From Chlamydiota bacterium (lineage in GTDB: Bacteria > Chlamydiota > Chlamydiia > Chlamydiales > JAJFMI01), in NCBI GenBank assembly GCA_021772235.1, contig JAJFMI010000062.1, positions 1 to 13,262 on the forward strand: 13,262 nucleotides of DNA, in the 5' to 3' direction. This document shows, piece after piece, positions 1 through 6,619 of this stretch. A model generated the notes under the pieces. That model did no database searches, had not been told where the DNA came from, and saw nothing but the letters and a program-made list of their open reading frames with translations. A program made the position numbers and the translations under genes. Position 1 is the first letter of the stretch; each line of letters begins with the position of its first letter.

Positions 1-71
1 CAGATAACGCCCACCATAACCCAGGTAGCAAAACTATGTGTAAGGAGAAGTTGTAGAAAATCCACGCTCTA

Positions 72-599
72 CTACTGCAACTTAAATGAACTGATAAAAC
101 GGTTAAAGCTACTTTCAGAATAGTTCGCTTCCTCACACTCCATAGCAAGAAGATAGAGGGAGTTTTTCGCCATCACTGCGCGCCCTTTAAAGTAGACATC
201 TTCTGTTTTCACAAAGAAATCCACGCCTTTGTTCCCTTGTACATTGATCAAATCAGCTGAAACAAGTTGATTTGAAGGATGCTGTGAAACAATTCCATTA
301 AGGAAAGATTCAAGGCTCAATTCTGCATAAGACTCATCCACAAATGATGGATATTCTGCGATTAAAACCATATAAACAGCTTTGTTGCCTTCGGCTGCAA
401 CGTAAACGTCGTAGTTGAGATCAACTTTTTCTTCCGGTACGTTCATCGTTTGACGAATGTGCTCTGGCTGTGAAGGAAATGATACGGAGCATTTTCCTGT
501 TAATGATTGGAACTGTCTCCAATCTGCCTGCAGTGGTAAATTAATACCGACAAAGGCTACAAGTGCGATCAACGCACCTTTTTTCATTCCGATTCCCAT
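72..599 (-). CDS. Exported protein of unknown function, 175 aa
   Basis: I do not recognise the family. The protein opens with a signal-peptide-like segment: basic MKK at residues 5-7, a hydrophobic stretch ALIALVAFVGINL, then LQA-DW, which suggests cleavage after Ala25. The remaining 150 residues are soluble-looking mixed alpha/beta, beginning with a CSVSFPSQP-type segment, and have no further membrane helix, so the mature product is probably periplasmic. The start at 599 is chosen over the internal Met5 because GGAGG lies 8 nt upstream of it. It is the second gene of a probable two-gene operon: the stop of the Yip1-family gene is only 4 nt upstream. No terminator is evident after the stop at 72. 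That it is a gene is well supported by start site, signal peptide and spacing. The function is unknown. Confidence 0.8.
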   Translation of the reverse strand: MGIGMKKGALIALVAFVGINLPLQADWRQFQSLTGKCSVSFPSQPEHIRQTMNVPEEKVDLNYDVYVAAEGNKAVYMVLIAEYPSFVDESYAELSLESFLNGIVSQHPSNQLVSADLINVQGNKGVDFFVKTEDVYFKGRAVMAKNSLYLLAMECEEANYSESSFNRFISSFKLQ

Positions 600-603
600 T
601 TTA

Positions 604-1239
604 TTATCCTCCGAGCCCTACCCAGGCCAATATGATTTTTATTACGTAACTCAGCACAATCAGGACGATAATGGCAAACACCACGTTCAAAAGCCCCATC
701 CAGCTGGAAAATTTCTGTACTGCTGCAACAGTGTGCACTAAAATAACAAGCGACCAGATCATCGCAATTAACTCAATTCCAGAGGTGATCATCACAACCA
801 TACGTTCTGTTGATGTGAAATCGTGAGCAGTAAAATAGGTGTCAAAAAGATGAAGTCCAAAAACACCGATCAATACGACCCATAAAGCAATAGTGACCAC
901 ATTTGGCACGTTTGACCAGGAAACGGCTGCGCGCAAATTGATAAAATTCGACTCCCCTTTAATCAACTTACCTGTCCAATGCAGCACAACGGCTGTTAGA
1001 GAAAAGGCAATTGCCCCTACCGGAATAGCAAAAACAAGGGCCAAAACTAAAAGAAGTGGCAGTGACCAACTCATTCCTATTGAAAGAGTTTGGCAAAATT
1101 GTAGCATCCAAGGAAGGCCATAGATGAAGGAGAGAACAAGAAAGCGCGAACGTGGATTCCTGTCTGTGATCTCCTGAATGGTTTGTTTTGGCTTTGTCCA
1201 AATACTAAACCACGGATTGATTTTATTTTGATTATCCAT
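604..1239 (-). CDS. Yip1-family integral membrane protein, 211 aa
   Basis: The N-terminus has the short cytosolic lead typical of bacterial Yip1-domain proteins: NPWFSIWTKPKQTIQEI at residues 8-24, the family's NPW...P..T...I pattern. About five hydrophobic segments follow, at roughly 33-52, 58-88, 112-135, 146-172 and 181-206. The length of about 210 residues fits the family. The bacterial proteins have no agreed biochemical role, so none is assigned. The ATG at 1239 has no clear Shine-Dalgarno sequence, and the AT-rich region upstream (1240-1375) is shared with a divergent gene. It probably heads an operon with the exported protein 4 nt downstream. That pairing suggests envelope work for both, but this is only context. 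Confidence 0.82.
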   Translation of the reverse strand: MDNQNKINPWFSIWTKPKQTIQEITDRNPRSRFLVLSFIYGLPWMLQFCQTLSIGMSWSLPLLLVLALVFAIPVGAIAFSLTAVVLHWTGKLIKGESNFINLRAAVSWSNVPNVVTIALWVVLIGVFGLHLFDTYFTAHDFTSTERMVVMITSGIELIAMIWSLVILVHTVAAVQKFSSWMGLLNVVFAIIVLIVLSYVIKIILAWVGLGG

Positions 1240-1323
1240 AATCGTAATTAACTCATGTTATTTTCTTACAATTAACATGTTTTAATTAACTAATAAACAA
1301 ATTTATTTACAAAAAGCCGCAAT

Positions 1324-1352
1324 TTGATTTAATATTAACCTTTTGTTAAGAT
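1324..1352 (+). promoter_or_regulatory. Candidate sigma70-type promoter for the 1382 gene
   Basis: TTGATT at 1324-1329 and TAAGAT at 1347-1352 are separated by 17 nt, each matching the consensus at five of six positions. Transcription would begin near 1359, leaving a leader of about 23 nt with AAGGAG at 1369-1374 ahead of the start codon. The position and spacing fit the downstream gene well. The call rests on pattern alone. Confidence 0.5.
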
Positions 1353-1381
1353 CGACTTGTTAAATTTTAAGGAGATTGATG

Positions 1382-2236
1382 ATGATTACTGCAGCTGGAA
1401 AATTTTCAAATATTGCATTGATTGCAGGAGTTAATGCGATGAGCTATCCAATTGGAGAAAAATTTCGGGCAAAGAGCGAAATCGCTCTTACTTGCCTTAG
1501 CATCGCAACGATTTCCTACAACGCATGGCAATTTTACAAAGTACTGCCTGAGAGTTTTCAAAATAAATTTGAAATCGAAACTTTTAATTATAACAAAGCA
1601 GATGTAAAAGCTAATAAAGTCTTTCCTGGTCTGCTTTTTGTTATTATTGCCGCTCCTTTAGCGGTAAAACTCAACAAAGCTTGTCTGCCAAAGCCTCTTA
1701 CCCATAGGGCGTGCACTCTAGCTTGGAAAAACTCCCATATACAAAATCTCTTTCAAACTATAGTCATTGCAAACGCACTTCTCCTTTCTACAACAACTAT
1801 TTTCTCAAAGGAAAGCTCAAAAGAAAAACTCTTTAATTCAGCTATCATCACCGGCTATGGTTTTTCCATTTACAAACTTACTCAATGGAAAACCCTTGTT
1901 GCTTCTATTTTCATTGAAAATACTCCAGCAAGAACTTTCGCAAAACCTGTAGAAGGAACCTTGCTCGAATATACTTTTAGTGTGTTTAGTGGAGAGAATT
2001 ACTCTTATGCTAAAGACGGGAGTCGCCTTGCATTAACTCAAATCATTGAGGATTTCGCAGAAAAAGTCAGATCATTCGACAAATACCCGAAACAAATCTT
2101 CGGTAATACAGGTAGTAATTCTGTATGTAGATTCCATTTACCCAAAGAGTTTCTTCCGCAACCTCTTTACCAAAAACTAGCTTCCCTTGCGATCTTTACG
2201 AAAATCAAAGGCGGTAGATATATCCCTTGTAAGTAA
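1382..2236 (+). CDS. Unrecognised multi-pass membrane protein, 284 aa
   Basis: No family recognised. Hydrophobic segments appear at about residues 8-24, 34-52, 80-97, 121-141 and 153-170, followed by a roughly 110-residue mostly polar C-terminal region. There is no signal peptide with a cleavage site. Three tandem start candidates occur, TTG 1376, ATG 1379 and ATG 1382. The AAGGAG at 1369-1374 is 7 nt from 1382, 4 nt from 1379 and almost touches 1376, so 1382 is preferred. The gene is AT-rich compared with the gat genes. Its last 19 codons and stop overlap the 3' end of the convergent epimerase gene. The C-terminal half shows a faint resemblance to the unknown protein at 8719-10080 (a tryptophan after a hydrophobic hairpin, then N-S/T-P). 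A lineage-specific chlamydial membrane protein is possible but unproven. Confidence 0.72.
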   Translation: MITAAGKFSNIALIAGVNAMSYPIGEKFRAKSEIALTCLSIATISYNAWQFYKVLPESFQNKFEIETFNYNKADVKANKVFPGLLFVIIAAPLAVKLNKACLPKPLTHRACTLAWKNSHIQNLFQTIVIANALLLSTTTIFSKESSKEKLFNSAIITGYGFSIYKLTQWKTLVASIFIENTPARTFAKPVEGTLLEYTFSVFSGENYSYAKDGSRLALTQIIEDFAEKVRSFDKYPKQIFGNTGSNSVCRFHLPKEFLPQPLYQKLASLAIFTKIKGGRYIPCK

Positions 2237-3022
2237 GTTGCAACTGCTTTGTGTAAGTTTTTTTGGATAAGCTTTTGTCGAAGCGAGTAGAAGCGCTTCA
2301 CCCATTTGCCCAAAAATCAGACGTACAAGAAATGCAGGTAGCGGCGGTCCTAACCAGCGCTTAACAGACTTTGCTAAAGCTTTTGAAAATTCTAGATTCG
2401 TTATGGGATTGCAAAGGTTTACAGGGCCAGAGATCTCTGGATGATTTAAGAGAAATTCTACTGCGCGCACAAGATCTTGCAAGGCGATCCAACACATCCA
2501 CTGTTTACCTGAACCAATTCGTCCACCGAGGCCAAGCTTGAAAGGCAGAAGCATTTTTTTTAACGCGCCCCCATCTGGAGAGAGAATAACGCCAAAACGC
2601 ATATGGACAACGCGGCAGCCGTGCTCAGAAAGAGGCTTTGAAGCGTTTTCCCAACCTTCGCAAACATCTGAGAGGAATCCCTCTCCTTTTGTCGAATTTT
2701 CATCTAAAGTTTCATCGCCGCGATCGCCATAAAAACCAATAGCAGATGCAGAAAGAAAATGTTTCGGGATTTTGTCCTGAGTAATCAATGAGGCAACAAG
2801 TTTTTCAGTAAAGCCCGAGCGACTTGCTCTGATGCGCTGCTTTTTTTTAAAAGTCCAACGACCAAAGATGTTTTCGCCAGCAAGATGGATGATACAGTCA
2901 ACTTGCGGAATTTGACTAAATGAATCGGAATGAGAAAAAAAGAAAAGTTCATGAGTTGGCGCCAGCTGTTTTACGACAGCCTTTCCAACAAAACCATGAG
3001 AACCTGTAATGAGAATACGCAT
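2177..3022 (-). CDS. TIGR01777-family NAD(P)-dependent epimerase-like protein, 281 aa
   Basis: This is an atypical short-chain dehydrogenase with a Rossmann fold. The N-terminal TGSHGFVG (residues 6-13) is the dinucleotide-binding TGxxGxxG loop. LAGENI...RW at 48-56, SASAIGFYGDRGDE at 91-104 and GKQWMCWIALQDLV at 172-185 are the hallmark segments of the TIGR01777/YfcH group. The DUF1731-type C-terminal end, ASTKAYPKKL, is at 247-256. The substrate is unknown for the family, so only a cytoplasmic oxidoreductase or epimerase role can be stated. At 281 residues it is slightly shorter than the usual roughly 295, with a shortened stretch near residue 30-40. The final residues, including the family-like DIST-AF segment, lie in the 60-nt overlap with the convergent gene. 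No Shine-Dalgarno sequence precedes the ATG. Instead an intrinsic terminator ends directly at the start codon. Confidence 0.9.
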   Translation of the reverse strand: MRILITGSHGFVGKAVVKQLAPTHELFFFSHSDSFSQIPQVDCIIHLAGENIFGRWTFKKKQRIRASRSGFTEKLVASLITQDKIPKHFLSASAIGFYGDRGDETLDENSTKGEGFLSDVCEGWENASKPLSEHGCRVVHMRFGVILSPDGGALKKMLLPFKLGLGGRIGSGKQWMCWIALQDLVRAVEFLLNHPEISGPVNLCNPITNLEFSKALAKSVKRWLGPPLPAFLVRLIFGQMGEALLLASTKAYPKKLTQSSCNLLTRDISTAFDFRKDRKGS

Positions 3023-3051
3023 AAAAAAAAGAAGGGGGCACTTGGGCCCCC
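3023..3051 (-). terminator. Intrinsic terminator after the DUF378 gene, abutting the epimerase start
   Basis: Read on the minus strand, GGGGGC (3051-3046) pairs with GCCCCC (3039-3034) around a 6-nt loop. It is followed by TTC and a run of eight T (3030-3023). The stem starts 7 nt after the DUF378 stop codon, so it fits as that gene's terminator. The T-run ends immediately before the ATG (3022) of the epimerase gene. Transcription entering the epimerase from upstream must read through this structure. Confidence 0.85.
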
Positions 3052-3057
3052 GTTATC

Positions 3058-3300
3058 TTATTGACCTTTGTTTTCAGTGTCACAAGATGAGCTGCAGCAA
3101 ACTGCTTTGCAGCATTTGCCCAATGTACCAAGAGACCAAAGTCCTGCGATACCAACTAGGGCATAAACGATGCGAGCGATCCAGTTAGAATTTCCACCGA
3201 ATAGCCATGCAACAAAATCAAATTGGAAAAATCCCCAAAGACCCCAGTTAAGAGCTCCGACGATAACCAAAATCAACGCGATTACGTTAAGTGCTTTCAT
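3058..3300 (-). CDS. DUF378 family small membrane protein with Cys-rich tail, 80 aa
   Basis: Residues 1-57 match the DUF378 (PF04070) pattern: LNVIALILVIVGALNWGLWG (residues 4-23, first membrane helix), a short FDFVAWLFGG linker, then RIVYALVGIAGLWSL (residues 43-57, second helix). The family's function is unknown, and it is expected in the inner membrane. A feature beyond the usual domain is a hydrophilic tail with five cysteines (Cys63, 64, 68, 69 and 73, in CC-x3-CC-x3-C spacing), which could bind metal or form disulfides. GGAGG lies 4 nt upstream of the ATG. A strong intrinsic terminator follows the stop. The gene is divergent from gatC, with 144 nt between the DUF378 start and the annotated gatC start. 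Confidence 0.88.
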   Translation of the reverse strand: MKALNVIALILVIVGALNWGLWGFFQFDFVAWLFGGNSNWIARIVYALVGIAGLWSLGTLGKCCKAVCCSSSCDTENKGQ

Positions 3301-3310
3301 TTTTCCTCCA

Positions 3311-3349
3311 AATGAATAAGTATTATTCTATTCATTACATAATGAATAA
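3311..3349. promoter_or_regulatory. Candidate operator: 9-bp inverted repeat plus upstream direct repeat
   Basis: TATTCATTA (3329-3337) and TAATGAATA (3340-3348) form a perfect 9-bp inverted repeat with a 2-nt spacer. A further AATGAATAA copy at 3311-3319 repeats 3341-3349 exactly 30 nt away, about three helical turns. The dyad covers a possible minus-strand -10 (TGTAAT, complement of 3334-3339) that lies 19 nt from TTGCAA at 3359-3364. A repressor site for the DUF378 gene is therefore possible. Being AT-rich, it could also be chance or a simple hairpin in the DUF378 leader. Confidence 0.4.
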
Positions 3350-3370
3350 AAATTAAAGTTGCAAGTGATC

Positions 3371-3400
3371 TTGACAATGGCTCCCGTAAGAGGGTATAAT
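3371..3400 (+). promoter_or_regulatory. Perfect consensus sigma70-type promoter for gatCAB
   Basis: TTGACA at 3371-3376 and TATAAT at 3395-3400 match the housekeeping-sigma consensus at all twelve positions with an 18-nt spacer. Transcription is expected near 3406-3408. The ATG at 3399-3401 overlaps the -10 element and would not be in the mRNA. AAAGG at 3410-3414 would then be the only Shine-Dalgarno-like sequence in the leader. The location just ahead of the gat operon makes the assignment strong. Confidence 0.8.
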
Positions 3401-3444
3401 GTTCCTATCAAAGGTAAATATAAGATCTAAAAAAACTAGCGCAC

Positions 3445-3708
3445 TTGTGCCGCCTTGATTGTAGTGAAAATGAGCTTGATGAAGCAGTTATTCACCTAGA
3501 AAAAGTTTTTGAACACGCCAATAAGCTGCAAGAAGTTGATACAGATGGTGTCGCGCCATGCTATGTAGTATTAGAAAATCTGCAAGCACCCTTGCGCGAT
3601 GACACTGAAGAAGAGACTCTTACGCGCGAAACGTTTCTTTCCAACTCCCCGGACCACATTGGTGGCATGCTCCGCACTCCTCCAATTTTAGCGCAGGAGG
3701 AAGAATGA
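3445..3708 (+). CDS. gatC: Glutamyl/aspartyl-tRNA amidotransferase subunit C (start uncertain)
   Basis: GatC is the small subunit that clamps GatA to GatB in the tRNA-dependent amidotransferase. Recognisable parts are the helical N-terminal region with RLDCSENELDEAVIHLEKVF, then LQEVDTDGVAPCYVV, LRDD and the C-terminal FLSNSPDHIGGMLRTPPIL. The coordinates use TTG 3445, the first standard start in frame (87 aa). The reading frame is open back to 3424 and encodes DLKKLAHLC directly before RLD, which matches the conserved GatC N-terminal helix, so the true start should lie upstream. An in-frame TAA at 3421 blocks further extension and no ATG, GTG or TTG lies between. ATG 3399 is one frame off and overlaps the promoter -10. 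Either a non-standard start, a frameshift near the A7 run at 3429-3435, or a sequence error is needed. The stop overlaps gatA as ATGA. Confidence 0.87.
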   Translation: MCRLDCSENELDEAVIHLEKVFEHANKLQEVDTDGVAPCYVVLENLQAPLRDDTEEETLTRETFLSNSPDHIGGMLRTPPILAQEEE

Positions 3709-5177
3709 CTCTTTACAAGCTAACTGCTGCACAAATCCGCGAAAAATTTGTTTCTGGAAAACTTTCTGCAGAAGAAATAGTGCGCTACTTTATCGAGCGT
3801 GCTAAAAAATTCGATAGCCAAGTTCACGGCTTTTTAAAAATATACGAAGATCGCGCTTTGGAAAAAGCGCAAGCATTGGATGAGAAAAAGAAACGCGGCG
3901 AAAAGTTGGGACTTCTCGCAGGTGTTCCTGTTGCTCTAAAAGATAACATCCAAATCAAAAATGAAATCACTACTTGCGCTTCAAAATTTTTGGAAAATTA
4001 TATCGCCCCCTTTGACGCCAGCGTAACAAATAATATTGAAAAAGAAGATGGCATCATCATTGGAAAAACAAACCTAGATGAATTTGCCATGGGCGCCTCT
4101 TGTGAATACTCCGCCTTTGGCCCCACACATAATCCATGGAACTTAGATTATACACCCGGCGGTTCTTCAGGCGGATCTGCAGCCGTTGTTAGCGCACGTT
4201 TTGCCCCGATTTCTCTCGGATCAGATACGGGAGGCTCCATACGTCAGCCCGCCTCATTCACCGGTATCGTCGGTTTCAAACCGACATTTGGCCGCGTCTC
4301 CAGAAATGGGCTTGTCGCATTCGGCTCCTCATTTGATCAGATTGGTCCCTTCACAAACTGTGTAGAAGATGTCGCAATGATCATGGAAGTGCTCGGTCGA
4401 CCTTGCCAAAATGATTCGACCAGCATTCAAGAACCTGCAGAAAATTACTTGAGCGCAATCAAGCAGTCGATTACTGGAAAAAAAGTCGGTGTGCCTTGGG
4501 GATTTATTCAAGCGCAAAGCGAAGAGATCCAGACTAATTTCAACCAAGCGCTAAAAAAACTCACCGATCTCGGTGTAGAAACAGTTGATGTAGATATCAG
4601 CCTGCAAAAATATGCGATTGCCGTTTACTACATTCTTTCCACAGCAGAAGCTTCAACAAACTTATCGCGTTTTGATGGCGTGCGCTTTGGCAAGCGCGCA
4701 AAAAGTGCAAAAAACCTTACCGAGCTCTACAACCACTCTCGCTGCGAAGGTTTTGGTGCGGAAGTGAAAAAGCGCATTCTGCTCGGCACATTTGTTTTAA
4801 GCGCTGGTTACCAAGACGCCTATTATCGCAAAGCGCAAAAAGTACGCACACTCATGATCGAGCAATACAAAAAAGCATTTGCCACATGCGATGTGATTGC
4901 CCTGCCCACAACACCAACAACCGCCTTTGAAATGTTTAGCATGCAAGATCCCTTTAAAATGTATCTGCAAGACGCCTGCACCATCGGCGCCAACGTCGCC
5001 GGACTTCCTGCCATTAGCGTCCCTTCTGGATATGCTGAAAACAAATGCCCTCTTGGCTTGCAAATCGTAGGACCACAAATGGGAGATAGCGAAGTGCTCA
5101 GATTTGCCTACCACTTTCAAAAAAATAGCGGCGTCGCAGGAGATATTCCTCCCCTATTCGACAAGGAGGAAAAATGA
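3705..5177 (+). CDS. gatA: Glutamyl/aspartyl-tRNA amidotransferase subunit A
   Basis: GatA is the amidase subunit: it hydrolyses glutamine and supplies ammonia to GatB for transamidation of Glu-tRNA(Gln) and Asp-tRNA(Asn). The amidase signature is intact, with GVPVALKDNI around catalytic Lys79, PGGSSGGSAA with cis-Ser154, and GSDTGGSIR with nucleophile Ser178. The Ser-cisSer-Lys triad has the same numbering I recall for well-studied GatA proteins. The 490-aa length is normal. AGGAGG lies a few nucleotides ahead of the ATG, which overlaps the gatC stop (ATGA). The gatB start overlaps its own stop in the same way, so the three subunits are probably translationally coupled in equal amounts. Nothing in the sequence looks degraded. 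Confidence 0.98.
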   Translation: MTLYKLTAAQIREKFVSGKLSAEEIVRYFIERAKKFDSQVHGFLKIYEDRALEKAQALDEKKKRGEKLGLLAGVPVALKDNIQIKNEITTCASKFLENYIAPFDASVTNNIEKEDGIIIGKTNLDEFAMGASCEYSAFGPTHNPWNLDYTPGGSSGGSAAVVSARFAPISLGSDTGGSIRQPASFTGIVGFKPTFGRVSRNGLVAFGSSFDQIGPFTNCVEDVAMIMEVLGRPCQNDSTSIQEPAENYLSAIKQSITGKKVGVPWGFIQAQSEEIQTNFNQALKKLTDLGVETVDVDISLQKYAIAVYYILSTAEASTNLSRFDGVRFGKRAKSAKNLTELYNHSRCEGFGAEVKKRILLGTFVLSAGYQDAYYRKAQKVRTLMIEQYKKAFATCDVIALPTTPTTAFEMFSMQDPFKMYLQDACTIGANVAGLPAISVPSGYAENKCPLGLQIVGPQMGDSEVLRFAYHFQKNSGVAGDIPPLFDKEEK

Positions 5178-6619
5178 GCGAAACTCCTTACGAAAACTTC
5201 GAACCGGTCATTGGATTAGAAATTCACACACAACTCTCTACGCGCACAAAATTGTTTAGCCGCACCAGTTATAAATTTGGGAATGAACCCAACACAAACA
5301 TTGGCGTTGTCGACACTGGCCAACCCGGCGCGCTTCCCGTATTAAATGGCGAAGCAGTAAAAAAAGCCGTTCTTTTCGGACTCGCTATCAACGCCAAAAT
5401 ATCCCGCAACTCACGCTTTGATCGCAAAAGCTACTTTTACCCCGACTGCCCCCGCAACTTCCAAATCACCCAATTCGATGAACCGATTATAGTAGGCGGA
5501 GAAGTGACTGTTGATGGCAAAACCTACCAAATCGAGAAAGCGCATCTAGAAGATGATGCCGGTATGCTCAAACACTTTTCTGACTTTGCAGGCGTTGATT
5601 TCAATCGCGCCGGCGTAGGACTTATTGAAATTGTCTCCACACCCTGCATGCGCTCGCCCAAAGAGGCGACCGCTTACGCAACAGCAATCCGTGCGATTTT
5701 ACAATACATCGGCACATCCGATGGAAATATGGAAGAAGGCTCGCTTCGTATCGATGTAAACGTCTCTGTCAGACCAAAAGGTTCAACAGAGCTGCGCAAT
5801 AAAGTCGAAATCAAAAATATGAACTCCTTCTCCAATATGGAGCTCGCCATTGAAGCGGAAATCCGCCGCCAAGTTAAAGCATATCAGGCACATCCCCACA
5901 TGGATCTTGATAAAGTCGTGCCACAATCGACTTGCCGATTTGAAAATGGCAAAATCATCGTGATGCGCATAAAAGAGAGCGCCGCAGACTACCGCTACTT
6001 CCCCGAACCCGACCTTCCTCCACTTGTACTTTCTGAAGAGTACATTGAAAATATCCGCTCCAAACTTCCCGAGCTGCCTCAAGCGCGCTACATACGCTAC
6101 ACAGAAAAATTAGGCCTCTCCGAATACTTCTCCTCTCTTCTTGTAAATGATAAGCGTCTCTCCGATTACTTTGAGACTGGATTGAAAAATTGCAAAAGTG
6201 CCAAAGCACTCTGCAATTGGGTCTGTGTCGAATTTGTCGGGCGTTTTAAAGATTCCGGAAAACATCTAGCGCAATCAGAAATTCTTCCCGAACGCATTGC
6301 GGAACTTGTCAACCTTGTGGAAGAAAAAGCGATTACTGGACGCATGGCAAAAGAGATCGCCGACTTAATGGTTGAAGATCCTAAGAAAACGCCACGCGAA
6401 ATCATTGATGCTAATCCGCACTTTAAGCCGATGGACAACACAGGTGAAATTGAAGCACTTGTCGAACAAGTCCTAAAGGAAAATCCTGACTCCATTGAGA
6501 AGTACCATGCAGGACGCGATCGCGCCTTTAACTTTTTAGTTGGTCAAGTGATGAAGCTGTCTAAAGGGCAAGCTGCTCCTCACATCGTCCAAGAAATCCT
6601 TAAGAAAAAACTCTCTTAA
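5174..6619 (+). CDS. gatB: Glutamyl/aspartyl-tRNA amidotransferase subunit B
   Basis: GatB is the kinase/transamidase subunit that activates the misacylated Glu or Asp on tRNA and amidates it. Family landmarks are GLEIHTQL (residues 14-21), DTGQPGALPVLN (47-58), the FDRKSYFYPDCPRNFQITQFD block (82-102), HLEDDAG (124-130) and VDFNRAGVGLIEIVSTP (141-157). A YqeY-like helical tail ends in NFLVGQVMKLSKGQAAP near 454-470. The 481-aa length is normal. An AAGGAGG precedes the ATG, which overlaps the gatA stop as ATGA. In most GatB proteins the fourth block reads GVPLIEIV; here it is GVGLIEIV, a mild deviation. The last 20 nt overlap the convergent small membrane protein gene, and no convincing terminator hairpin is seen beyond the stop. 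Confidence 0.98.
   Translation: MSETPYENFEPVIGLEIHTQLSTRTKLFSRTSYKFGNEPNTNIGVVDTGQPGALPVLNGEAVKKAVLFGLAINAKISRNSRFDRKSYFYPDCPRNFQITQFDEPIIVGGEVTVDGKTYQIEKAHLEDDAGMLKHFSDFAGVDFNRAGVGLIEIVSTPCMRSPKEATAYATAIRAILQYIGTSDGNMEEGSLRIDVNVSVRPKGSTELRNKVEIKNMNSFSNMELAIEAEIRRQVKAYQAHPHMDLDKVVPQSTCRFENGKIIVMRIKESAADYRYFPEPDLPPLVLSEEYIENIRSKLPELPQARYIRYTEKLGLSEYFSSLLVNDKRLSDYFETGLKNCKSAKALCNWVCVEFVGRFKDSGKHLAQSEILPERIAELVNLVEEKAITGRMAKEIADLMVEDPKKTPREIIDANPHFKPMDNTGEIEALVEQVLKENPDSIEKYHAGRDRAFNFLVGQVMKLSKGQAAPHIVQEILKKKLS

Noticed and set aside
1..56. Possible 3' end of a plus-strand gene, open in frame 3 and ending at TAG 54-56 (DNAHHNPGSKTMCKEKL)
   Set aside because: Only 17 codons are visible, with no recognisable motif and no terminator after it. 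It cannot be told from chance.
457..1123. Plus-strand frames at 457-741 and 893-1123
   Set aside because: Both are antisense to the exported protein and Yip1-family genes, with no ribosome binding site or family resemblance.
4797..5120. Open minus-strand frames inside gatA and gatB (also 5783-6495)
   Set aside because: They are antisense to well-conserved coding sequence, have no ribosome binding site or motif, and reflect the codon pattern of the gat genes.
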